From: Acidimicrobiaceae bacterium
GTDB taxonomy: Bacteria > Actinomycetota > Acidimicrobiia > Acidimicrobiales > Bog-793
DNA length: 10,407 bases
Reading direction: 5' to 3'
NCBI GenBank assembly: GCA_025463965.1
Contig: JAODBN010000233.1
Location: 1 to 10,407 of the forward strand
The notes beneath the pieces were generated by a model that did no database searches, was not told where the DNA came from, and was given only the letters and a program-made list of their open reading frames with translations. Both the position numbers and the translations under genes were made by a program. Below, one piece after another: positions 1 through 6,061 of the stretch. Every line of letters begins with the position of its first letter. Position 1 is the stretch's first letter.

Positions 1-871
1 CGCCGAGCACCGCCGAGCCGCCGGGAAACAGGGCCGCATCGGTGGTCGCCCGGGCGCCTGCGCACGCGCCGTCCGCTACCAGGACACCCGCCCCCACCGT
101 GGCGCTCGACGGGCAGGCCACCGCCCCGTCATTGGCGAAGATGTCGGCCTGGAGGCTGATTCCCGATCCGGCGACGGCGCCGTCGCCCGAAGATGAGCTC
201 GCCCCGTCGTTGACGAAGGTCGAGCCTTCGATGGCGGCGGTGGACCCGGTGCCGACAAACACGGCGCCGCCGGACTGGGCGGCCGTGTTCCCGACAAACG
301 TGGATCCCTCGACGCCGAGGACCCCGGGCACCGAGGGAGCAAAGGCGACGGCGCCTCCGTTCGGGGCAAAGCTCGAGGAGAATGTCGAGTCGACCACGGT
401 GAGCTGGCCGCCGGTCGCGTCGACGTCGCCACCTTGGCCGACACCCGCCGCCCCGCCGGTGAAGCTGAGCGCGTCGAGGGTGACCGGCTCGGTGCCCGTG
501 ATCGAAAGAAGCGGTCCTGTGAGGCCGCCGCCGGCGATGGTCGAGGCCGACGCGGATCCCTGGACGGTGACGGGACCGGCTGTCGCATCGAGGGCCAGGC
601 CTGCGGGATAGGTGCCCGCGGCCGCCAGCACGGTGCCTCCCGAGTAGAGGACCTGCCCCGAGCCGTCCTCACCCGACCCGGCCTGGGCTAGGGCCGTCGA
701 GAGCGAGCAGGGAGACGAGCTCGAGCAAGCTGAGCCGCTCCCGGACGGCGACGCGTAGTAGGTCCCGACGGGCAGCGCCCCGCTTACTGGGGCGACCCAC
801 ACGGTCGCGGCAATGCCCGCCAAAAGGGCGATCGCGCCACCGCTCGCGCGACGCCAGGCTCGCTCGGGCAT
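1..871 (-). CDS. Secreted right-handed beta-helix repeat protein, 3' end beyond the window
   Basis: The frame is open from an ATG at 871 to the left edge (about 290 codons) with no stop, so the C-terminus is missing. Residues 1-31 look like a Sec signal peptide: Arg-rich start (MPERAWRRAS), then a hydrophobic Ala/Leu/Ile stretch and a small-residue cleavage region near VSGA. Next come a Cys-Ser-rich segment (C49...C55) and a domain rich in Gly, Ser, Thr, Val and Ala. Coils of about 25-28 residues repeat with a (E)GSTF(V) signature near residues 161, 188 and 215, each followed by GGAV or DGAV. This is typical of parallel beta-helix proteins of the pectate-lyase-like or polymorphic-outer-membrane-repeat type. 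An extracellular or surface role is inferred; the ligand or enzymatic activity is unknown, and no catalytic motif or anchor is visible. It lies 118 bp downstream of the acetyltransferase on the same strand. No convincing ribosome site precedes the ATG, so the start is moderately sure. Confidence 0.72.
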   Translation of the reverse strand, partial: MPERAWRRASGGAIALLAGIAATVWVAPVSGALPVGTYYASPSGSGSACSSSSPCSLSTALAQAGSGEDGSGQVLYSGGTVLAAAGTYPAGLALDATAGPVTVQGSASASTIAGGGLTGPLLSITGTEPVTLDALSFTGGAAGVGQGGDVDATGGQLTVVDSTFSSSFAPNGGAVAFAPSVPGVLGVEGSTFVGNTAAQSGGAVFVGTGSTAAIEGSTFVNDGASSSSGDGAVAGSGISLQADIFANDGAVACPSSATVGAGVLVADGACAGARATTDAALFPGGSAVLG

Positions 872-989
872 GCCCGCACCGTACCGGGTCGCATGCCAAG
901 TTCCCAGGCCCCGCCGGTTAGGGATTCGTGCGGATTCCGCAACAAAGCGGAGCGCGTCCACTCCAATGATCGGCGGCGGTGAGCGACGT

Positions 990-1502
990 TCAGGACGTGG
1001 ACAGGTCCAGCTCGAGCTCGAGCTCGTCTCGAATCGGAAGGTTGTAGTCGCCGACGACGGGGATGGACGGCTTCAGCCGCCGCGCCTCGACCAGGGCGTC
1101 GAGGTGCACGGCGACCAGACGGAAGCCTCGATGGACGTAGAACGACAGGGCCTCGACATTGTCGTTGCTCGTCACGAGCCAGAGGCGTCGAACGCCCTGT
1201 TGGCGTGCGATTTCGGCGGCGCGCTCCAGCAGCAGCGTGCCGATGCCGCGGCCCGGAACGAGAGCGTCGAGGGTGATCACCTCCGTGCCATGTCCGTCGG
1301 TGCGGTAGGTGATCAGGCCGACTCGCTCGTCGCGGTCCCACGCCACCAACGCACCGAGGCGGTCCGGCTGGTGGACGCGGCCGCGGCTGATCACGACAGG
1401 TCCTGACCACCGCTCGTCCATCGCCAGTCGGATCCACTGGCGGTCTTCTGCGGTGGCCTCGACCACCGTCGGGGCCCAGGCCGCCCCAGCTGCGCTCGTC
1501 AT
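990..1502 (-). CDS. GNAT family N-acetyltransferase
   Basis: 170-residue GCN5-related N-acetyltransferase. Motif A, which binds the acetyl-CoA pyrophosphate, is seen as VPGRGIGTLLL at residues 82-92. Motif B follows as TSNDNVEALSFY with the HRGF turn at 111-127, the usual Asn-x-x-Ala-x-x-Phe-Tyr pattern. The acceptor is not predictable; small-molecule or antibiotic acetylation and protein acetylation are both possible. The ATG at 1502 is chosen over one at 1544 because GGAGG (1512-1516) sits 9 nt upstream and the extra 14 residues are Arg/Gly-rich and non-conserved. The C-terminus is unusually acidic (DELELELDLSTS) and is encoded by three perfect copies of a 6-bp repeat. The gene diverges from dedA, so the two promoters share a 71-bp intergenic region. 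Confidence 0.85.
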   Translation of the reverse strand: MTSAAGAAWAPTVVEATAEDRQWIRLAMDERWSGPVVISRGRVHQPDRLGALVAWDRDERVGLITYRTDGHGTEVITLDALVPGRGIGTLLLERAAEIARQQGVRRLWLVTSNDNVEALSFYVHRGFRLVAVHLDALVEARRLKPSIPVVGDYNLPIRDELELELDLSTS

Positions 1503-1511
1503 CGTTCCTAG

Positions 1512-1516
1512 CCTCC
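1512..1516 (-). promoter_or_regulatory. Shine-Dalgarno site of the GNAT gene
   Basis: GGAGG on the minus strand, 9 nt before the ATG at 1502. It supports that start over the in-frame ATG at 1544. Confidence 0.65.
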
Positions 1517-1528
1517 CACGTGCTCTCG

Positions 1529-1540
1529 GGGGGCGCCCCC
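1529..1540. promoter_or_regulatory. Perfect 12-bp G/C palindrome between divergent genes
   Basis: GGGGGCGCCCCC is its own reverse complement and lies centrally in the 71-bp space between the divergent acetyltransferase and dedA genes. A second palindrome, CACGTG, is at 1517-1522. An operator for a regulator controlling both genes is one reading. In G/C-rich DNA such a run can also arise by chance, and no known operator consensus is matched. Confidence 0.25.
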
Positions 1541-1573
1541 TCAACTCTCGAAAGGCGCGCTAACGTCCCGCCC

Positions 1574-2203
1574 GTGCAGAGCTTCCTCGCCCACTGGGGC
1601 TACCTCGCGCTCTTCGTTCTGACCATGGTGTCGTCGTTCGGCATCCCCGTCGGCTCCGAGCTCGCCATCGCCTACGCCGGTGCCCTCGCCAGTGGGCACG
1701 TCTTCAGCGGCAACCACCTGAGCCTCGGCCTCGTGATCCTGGTCGCGCTCGCCGGGGAGCTCGTCGGCTCCTGCCTCGGCTATGCCTTCGGGCGTTTCGG
1801 CGGACGTCCCATCGTGGACAAGGTCGGCCGCTACCTGCTGCTGACCCATCGCGACCTCGACCGGGTGGAACGTTTCTTCGAACGGCGCGGGGAACCCTTC
1901 GTTCTCGTGGGACGGCTGATCCCGCTCCTGCGATCCTTCGTCTCGATCGTCGCCGGGATCGCCGAGATGGCGTTCGCGCGCTTCCTCGTGCTCACGGTGA
2001 TCGGCTGCGCCATCTGGTGTGCCCTGCTAGCAAGCATCGGCGACGCGCTCGGCTCGAGCTGGCACAAGGCCGTCAAGGACTTTTCGGACATCGGCTACGT
2101 CGCCCTCGCATTGGCGATCCTCGCCATAGCCTTGAGCATCTTCCACCGCGTGAAGGTGCTCCGCGAAGAGCGCCGCGAGCGCCCAGCAACCCGCCTGGAC
2201 TGA
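1574..2203 (+). CDS. DedA family inner-membrane protein (SNARE-associated / VTT domain)
   Basis: 209-residue polytopic membrane protein of the DedA family, implicated in proton-motive-force-dependent membrane homeostasis and lipid flipping, for example undecaprenyl phosphate or phosphatidylethanolamine recycling. Family hallmarks visible from the GTG start: the N-terminal re-entrant region with acidic E29 (GIPVGSEL), the glycine-rich GELVGSCLGYAFGRFGG segment (61-77), and the diagnostic FFERRGEPFVLVGRLIP block (101-117) with R114 and R120, followed by SIVAGIAEM. Those arginines match the functionally essential pair known from E. coli YqjA/YghB. A final hydrophobic helix (about 173-190) precedes a basic cytoplasmic tail. 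GTG at 1574 is preferred because the protein then begins directly with the first amphipathic or hydrophobic stretch. An ATG at 1520 would add 18 residues and overlap the palindrome. No strong ribosome site is seen for either. The substrate is unknown. Confidence 0.88.
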   Translation: MQSFLAHWGYLALFVLTMVSSFGIPVGSELAIAYAGALASGHVFSGNHLSLGLVILVALAGELVGSCLGYAFGRFGGRPIVDKVGRYLLLTHRDLDRVERFFERRGEPFVLVGRLIPLLRSFVSIVAGIAEMAFARFLVLTVIGCAIWCALLASIGDALGSSWHKAVKDFSDIGYVALALAILAIALSIFHRVKVLREERRERPATRLD

Positions 2204-2209
2204 ATCCCG

Positions 2210-2806
2210 TCACCGGGACCCCCTGGTTCCCGGTTCGGCGCTCCAGAGCCCCTCCAGCTCGGCAGCGACGATCATGGCGTTGTCGACCGGTTCCCACGGC
2301 ATCTCCGTGGCGACCAGGCCTGCGAGCACGCCCTGTGCGGTCCGCACGAAACCCCCGTGGGACACCAGCACCGCAGCGCTCTCGTGCGAGCAGCGCTCGA
2401 GGTCGGCGAAGTAGGCCGCCACCCGCTCCCAGAGCTCGGCCAACGACTCTGCTCCTTCGGGCGCTCGGCGGGCGTCGACGACGGCTCCGTTCTCGAAGCC
2501 AAGCACCGGCTCGGGGTAGTCGGCGCTGCGGCGTCCTTCTGCGACACCGAGGCGGCGCTCACGCAGCCGGCGGTCCACCTGCAGCGAAAGCCCGAGGTGC
2601 TCGGCGATGATCCGCCCGCTCTCGAGGGCTCGGGGCAGATCGCTCGCGACGACGATCTCCGCCTTTGAGCCCTCCAATGTCACCGCCGCTCGCCGGACCT
2701 GCTCACGACCCTTGCGGGTGAGCCCCGGAGCGGCGAGGGACTGGCCCTGGATCAGCCCTTCCCGGTTCCAGCCGCTCTCGCCGTGACGAACGAGCCAAAC
2801 CTTCAC
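2210..2806 (-). CDS. Histidine phosphatase / phosphoglycerate mutase-like protein
   Basis: 198-residue member of the histidine phosphatase (branch 1) superfamily, which transfers phosphate through a phosphohistidine. The catalytic set is complete: R7-H8-G9-E10 in VRHGE (H8 is the nucleophile), R59 in SDLPRALES, the acid E83 in LRERRLG, and second His H150 in LVSHGG. The short length and lack of mutase-specific insertions suggest a general or specialised phosphatase, of the alpha-ribazole phosphatase or GpgP type, rather than a glycolytic mutase. The substrate cannot be chosen. The start is GTG at 2806, fixed by the conserved KVWLVRHGE N-terminus, although no clear ribosome site precedes it. 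The gene is 52 nt downstream of the methyltransferase on the same strand, so the two may be co-transcribed, and it converges on dedA with only 6 bp between stop codons. Confidence 0.85.
   Translation of the reverse strand: MKVWLVRHGESGWNREGLIQGQSLAAPGLTRKGREQVRRAAVTLEGSKAEIVVASDLPRALESGRIIAEHLGLSLQVDRRLRERRLGVAEGRRSADYPEPVLGFENGAVVDARRAPEGAESLAELWERVAAYFADLERCSHESAAVLVSHGGFVRTAQGVLAGLVATEMPWEPVDNAMIVAAELEGLWSAEPGTRGSR
2212..2234. terminator. Hairpin at the convergent dedA / histidine phosphatase ends
   Basis: ACCGGGA (2212-2218) and TCCCGGT (2228-2234) are perfect inverted repeats with a 9-nt spacer that can pair further. The hairpin begins 9 nt after the dedA stop and lies in the last codons of the opposite gene. 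It could end transcription in the dedA direction and slow convergent transcripts. No T-tract follows on either strand. Confidence 0.4.
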
Positions 2807-2858
2807 CGGCGTGCCCGGTCGGTTGGCGCCCCCAGAGGCGGGCAGCGCCCGAGGCTCG

Positions 2859-3641
2859 TCATGCTTGTCTGCTCGCCGTCGCCAAAAGGTACTCCAGCCC
2901 GAGATCGAGTTGACCGTCGCGGGGCTCGGAGCGCTGCTTGACGAACGCAGCGAGATCTCGATGGAGTGCGCCCAAACGGCCGGCGGCGATCAGATGCTGC
3001 CGCTCGCTCACGAGGTGCCCGGCGGTGGCGAAGAGAAAGTCCGCGCCGGAGTCGGCGTCCTCGAACGAGAGGACCACGTCGCGACGCGAGAGCGTCCCGA
3101 GACGAAGACCGCTACTGGCGAGCAGCGCGTGCAACCAGTCGGCGTCTCCCCACCGAGTCGGCGACACGCTCGGGAGGCACTGTCGACCGAGGTAATCACC
3201 GACGACCTCCCCGAGGTCTGCCATCACGCTTCCCGGCGTCCAGGAGGCGATGACGACTCGGGCGTCCGGGGCGGCGACGCGAGCGAGCTCGCCCGCCGCG
3301 ACCGCATAGTTCTGCGCGTACATCACGCCGAAGACCGAGAGCACGACCTCTGAGGACGCGTCCGACAGCGGCAGCCGCTCAAGATCGGCGTTCGCCCAGC
3401 GCACGCGGAGCGCACGATGCTCGGCTCGCCTTTCGGCCACCTGGAGGAGCGACGGCTCGAAATCGACGCCGACGACGTCTCCGCCTTGCGCCGCCGCGAG
3501 CAGCGCTGCATTGCCCGTGCCGGTCGCCACGTCAAGGACACGATCCCCGGGAAGCACGAAGGCCGCGTCCACCGCGCAGCGGGCGGCCGGCTCCAACTTT
3601 GCCGCCATGAGCGGATAGTCCCCGACTCCCCAAGTCGTCAT
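2859..3641 (-). CDS. Class I SAM-dependent methyltransferase
   Basis: 260-residue Rossmann-fold methyltransferase of the UbiE / Methyltransf_11 type. Motif I (SAM binding) is VLDVATGTGNAAL at residues 35-47. The acidic residue that contacts the ribose is D60 in VVGVDF. The adenine-contacting motif is ADLERLP (85-91), followed by the LPLSDASSEVVLSVFG strand (90-105) and the predicted SWTPG segment near 150. The C-terminal third is not diagnostic, so the methyl acceptor (small molecule, quinone, lipid or other) is unknown. The ATG at 3641 gives a normal N-terminus (MTTWGVGDYPLMA), and GGGG lies 8 nt upstream. It is the first gene of a probable two-gene unit with the downstream histidine phosphatase; nothing in the neighbourhood points to a pathway. 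Confidence 0.85.
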   Translation of the reverse strand: MTTWGVGDYPLMAAKLEPAARCAVDAAFVLPGDRVLDVATGTGNAALLAAAQGGDVVGVDFEPSLLQVAERRAEHRALRVRWANADLERLPLSDASSEVVLSVFGVMYAQNYAVAAGELARVAAPDARVVIASWTPGSVMADLGEVVGDYLGRQCLPSVSPTRWGDADWLHALLASSGLRLGTLSRRDVVLSFEDADSGADFLFATAGHLVSERQHLIAAGRLGALHRDLAAFVKQRSEPRDGQLDLGLEYLLATASRQA

Positions 3642-3854
3642 GGACGGGTCCCCGCACTCCGGCCGTCTGTCGCACTGGTACAGCCTTGTGCACTCATGAT
3701 GCCTATTGGACGATGAAGACCGCCTCGCTCAGGCGAGAATGCTCGATCCTCGACATCCGCTAGAGCGCGAACGCACGCCGCGGACCGGGGACGCCCTGCA
3801 GGCGGGGTCAGCGAGGAGGGCCGGGTGCTTCCCCTCTCACCGGGTCTTCCGTTG

Positions 3855-3927
3855 TGGAGCCAAGGGGACTCGAACCCCTGACATCCGGCTTGCAAAGCCG
3901 GCGCTCTACCAACTGAGCTATGGCCCC
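3855..3927 (-). tRNA. tRNA-Ala (anticodon TGC)
   Basis: A complete 73-nt cloverleaf reads on the minus strand. The acceptor GGGGCCA pairs with TGGCTCC and contains the G3:U70 wobble that is the identity element of alanine tRNA. The D arm is GCTC/GAGC with loop AGTTGGTA. The anticodon arm CCGGC/GCCGG encloses loop TTTGCAA with anticodon TGC (decoding GCN, mainly GCA). The variable loop is ATGTC, and the T arm AGGGG/CCCCT has loop TTCGAGT. The discriminator is A73. The 3' CCA is not encoded (CAAC follows), so the CCA-adding enzyme is needed. It is a single tRNA with no other RNA gene beside it. Confidence 0.98.
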
Positions 3928-4033
3928 CGGGTCCTCTTCGTGAGGCTTGCGACGCTCCGACTTTAGCTGGCCGTTTTGCCTCGTCGTCCCTCCGCCGACC
4001 GGGCTGGGCCATCCCCCGATTGTAGGTTGGCGC

Positions 4034-4050
4034 CCGGCGCCGAGCGCCGG
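4034..4050 (-). terminator. Hairpin just after the marR stop codon
   Basis: CCGGCGC (4034-4040) and GCGCCGG (4044-4050) form a perfect 7-bp all-G/C stem with a 3-nt loop. It begins one base after the marR stop codon in the minus direction. There is no T-tract; T-less hairpin terminators are commonly predicted in high-GC actinobacteria. It is the likely end of the exporter-marR transcript and would insulate the tRNA downstream. Confidence 0.55.
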
Positions 4051-4051
4051 C

Positions 4052-4525
4052 TCAGCCGCTGAGACCGGCGAGGATCGTCCGCAGCACCTCGAGGTCGTCG
4101 GCGTCCAGCGCGGCGAGCCGAGTCGGGGGGGCAGACACCAGCGCGTCGGCTCGGCGGGCGGCCTCCTCGCCGCTCGGAGTCAGCGCGACGAGCTTTGCCC
4201 TGCGGTCGGTCGGGTGGGCGCGGCGCTCCACGAGACCGCGCCGCTCGAGGTCGTCGACGACAAGGGTGGTGTAGGGAGGATCCGTGGTGAGGCGGGCAGC
4301 GATCGCCCCCATCGTCTGTGGCGCCTGCGCAACGAGCAGCAGGACCCGCACCCGCACGAAGCTGAGCCCGAGGGCCTCGCAGACCTCCTTTTTGCGCTCG
4401 TGGTCGAGCACGAGCTCTCGCATGGCGGCCCAGGCCTCGAGGGCGGCCGGCGGGACCAGGTCGTCCGAGTCCTCGGGCTCGCCGTCGTTGGCGGCGCTGC
4501 TCTTGTCGAGGGCGGGGGCGCTCAC
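4052..4525 (-). CDS. MarR family transcriptional regulator
   Basis: 157-residue winged-helix regulator. An acidic, probably disordered N-terminus (residues 1-25) leads into helix 1 (AALEAWAAMRELVL). The helix-turn-helix region is about 66-98, with TMGAIAARLTTDP as support helix and YTTLVVDDLERRGLVE as recognition helix. The wing is ERRAHPTDRRAKLVALT (100-116), carrying the D-x-R motif typical of MarR proteins, followed by a dimerisation helix. The GTG at 4525 is chosen because it overlaps the exporter's TGA (GTGA), implying translational coupling. A start at 4663 would intrude 140 bp into the exporter and add unrelated sequence. MarR regulators often repress the exporter beside them and release DNA on binding the exported compound. 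Autoregulation of this operon is inferred. A run of seven C residues in the coding strand (4125-4131) encodes part of SAPP. Confidence 0.87.
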   Translation of the reverse strand: MSAPALDKSSAANDGEPEDSDDLVPPAALEAWAAMRELVLDHERKKEVCEALGLSFVRVRVLLLVAQAPQTMGAIAARLTTDPPYTTLVVDDLERRGLVERRAHPTDRRAKLVALTPSGEEAARRADALVSAPPTRLAALDADDLEVLRTILAGLSG

Positions 4526-6000
4526 GCTCTCGGCTCTGGGGGCGGGGCATCCTCGTCGGAGAAGCGTTCCGAGGCGCGCCGAGCGGTCGCGAGCGCCCAA
4601 GGCGAGGTGACCAGGAGGCCGAGGAGGAAGATGGCCCCGCCGCATCCGGCGATCGTCCACCACGCGGGGTGGCTCGCCACCGCCAGGTGGGTGGCGAGGT
4701 CGCCTCTCGCCCCCGCGGTGGCGATCGCCCCGACGACCGCCACTCCGAGCGACTGGCCGATCTGGCGGCTGGTCGACGCTACGCCTGCGGCCACGCCCGC
4801 CTGGGACCGTGGCATCCCGGAGACGGCGGTGTTGGTGATCGGCGCGTTCACGACGCCGAAGGCGATGCCGTAGATCACGTAGGCGACGAACAGGTAGGTA
4901 AACGAGGTGGTGTTGGTGAGATGTGTCAGCAGCACGCCAGAGACCGCGATCCCCAATCCCGCGACGAGCAGGGGCACTCGGGTGCCGCGGCGACCGACGA
5001 TGCGCCCCGACAACGGCGAGAACAGGATCGTCGCCGCCGCCATCGGGAGGGTGTCGAGGCCAGCGCCGAGCGGAGACAGGTGGCGGCTCTCCTGGAGATA
5101 GAGGGTGTTGAGGAAGAGGAAGCCGGCCAGCGAGGCGAAAGAGGCCACCGCGATCAACGTCGCTCCGGAGAACGGGACGGAACGGAAAAAGCGCAGGTCA
5201 AGCAAGGGCTGGAACCGGCGGGGCTCGTAGGCGACGAGGCAAACGGCCGCCGCGAGGGACAGCGCGAACGAGCCCACGATCTTCGCCGAGAACCACCCCG
5301 AACCCGGTCCCTCGATGATGCCGAAGGTCAGGGAGGCCAGGAGCACGATGACGAGCAGCTGACCGACGAGGTCGAAGCGGCGAGGTCGGGGGGCTCGCGA
5401 CTCGGGCACGTAGCGGTGCGTGAGCACGACCGCGAGGATCCCGATCGGCACGTTGATCCAGAAGATCGAGCGCCAGCCGGCGGAGCTCACGAGCGCTCCA
5501 CCGACGATCGGGCCGAGCGCCATGCTCACGCCCATGACGGCGGCCCATACGCCGATCGCCTGCGCCCGCTCGCGCTGCTCGGTGAACACGTTGGTGATGA
5601 TCGACATCGCCACCGGGTTCAGCATGGATCCCCCGACGGCCTGGAGGGCCCGGAAGGTCACGAGCAGGGCCAGGTTCGGCGCCAGGCTGCACGCCAGGGA
5701 GCCGATGCTGAACAGCGTCAGGCCGATCTGGAAGGTGCGCTTGCGGCCCAGGCGATCGGCCGTGGACCCGGACAGCATCAGCAGACTGGCGAGCACGAGG
5801 GTGTAGGCGGCCACCGTCCACTGCAACCCCGAGACCGAAGCGTGCAGCTCGCGCCCGATGGAGGGAAGCGCGACGTTCACGATGGTGTTGTCCAGTCCGA
5901 CGATCAGCAGGCTCATACAGCAGATCGCCAGCACCCCGAAGCGCCGCTTCGAGCCGAGCTGGCTGGCCGAGGCTGTGGGAGCGGATGTTTCGAGCGCCAT
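4522..6000 (-). CDS. MFS multidrug exporter, DHA2 (14-TMS, EmrB/QacA) family
   Basis: 492-residue major facilitator; the length and hydrophobic pattern fit 14 membrane helices. Family motifs are intact: D1 in helix 1 (LDNTIVNVALP, 36-46, with the membrane Asp D37), motif A in loop 2-3 (GSTADRLGRKR, 78-88), motif B in helix 4 (FRALQAVGGSMLNPV, with the conserved Arg) and antiporter motif C in helix 5 (VMGVSMALGPIVGGAL, 155-170). It should export a hydrophobic or amphipathic compound by proton antiport; the substrate cannot be read from sequence. It ends in a short cytoplasmic tail with an acidic, Pro-rich finish (SDEDAPPPEPRA). The ATG at 6000 has no ribosome site but a -10 box just upstream, suggesting a leaderless mRNA. 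Its stop overlaps the start of marR, so exporter and regulator form one operon. Confidence 0.93.
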   Translation of the reverse strand: MALETSAPTASASQLGSKRRFGVLAICCMSLLIVGLDNTIVNVALPSIGRELHASVSGLQWTVAAYTLVLASLLMLSGSTADRLGRKRTFQIGLTLFSIGSLACSLAPNLALLVTFRALQAVGGSMLNPVAMSIITNVFTEQRERAQAIGVWAAVMGVSMALGPIVGGALVSSAGWRSIFWINVPIGILAVVLTHRYVPESRAPRPRRFDLVGQLLVIVLLASLTFGIIEGPGSGWFSAKIVGSFALSLAAAVCLVAYEPRRFQPLLDLRFFRSVPFSGATLIAVASFASLAGFLFLNTLYLQESRHLSPLGAGLDTLPMAAATILFSPLSGRIVGRRGTRVPLLVAGLGIAVSGVLLTHLTNTTSFTYLFVAYVIYGIAFGVVNAPITNTAVSGMPRSQAGVAAGVASTSRQIGQSLGVAVVGAIATAGARGDLATHLAVASHPAWWTIAGCGGAIFLLGLLVTSPWALATARRASERFSDEDAPPPEPRA

Positions 6001-6010
6001 AACTGTTGTG

Positions 6011-6016
6011 ATTGTA
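6011..6016 (-). promoter_or_regulatory. -10 box (TACAAT) of the exporter-marR operon
   Basis: TACAAT matches the sigma-70/SigA consensus at five of six positions, in a short A+T-rich island within very G/C-rich DNA. Ten nucleotides separate it from the exporter ATG, so initiation 6-8 nt downstream would give an mRNA with a leader of about 0-5 nt. No purine-rich ribosome site precedes the ATG, which agrees. The -35 region is weak (CTGGTC or GCTGGT at 16-17 nt spacing). On the plus strand the same island carries TTGT-GA-TTGT and two AACT copies (6001-6004, 6018-6021), a possible regulator contact site, though no inverted repeat is evident. Confidence 0.5.
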
Positions 6017-6051
6017 GAACTAACCCGGCGAAGACCAGCCGCCCGGGTAGG

Positions 6052-6057
6052 AAGGAG
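6052..6057 (+). promoter_or_regulatory. Shine-Dalgarno site of the NATD1-like gene
   Basis: AAGGAG ends 4 nt before the ATG at 6062, short spacing but a strong match. It selects this start over longer in-frame openings that run into the exporter gene. Confidence 0.6.
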
Positions 6058-6061
6058 CCGT

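Noticed and set aside
42..611. Plus-strand Pro/Ala/Thr-rich open frame opposite the beta-helix gene
   Set aside because: The minus strand has a signal peptide and periodic beta-helix coils; the plus frame is compositional.
3724..3737. CTCGC/GCGAG hairpin downstream of the tRNA as a terminator
   Set aside because: Only 5 bp, more than 110 nt from the tRNA end, and an alternative pairing exists; too weak to call.
3960..3965. TAAAGT as a -10 box for the tRNA gene
   Set aside because: Position is plausible (about 33 nt upstream of the tRNA) but no acceptable -35 hexamer is seen, so it is not listed as a promoter.
3947..4873. Plus-strand open frame opposite marR and the exporter C-terminus
   Set aside because: Spans two real genes on the other strand; low-complexity translation.
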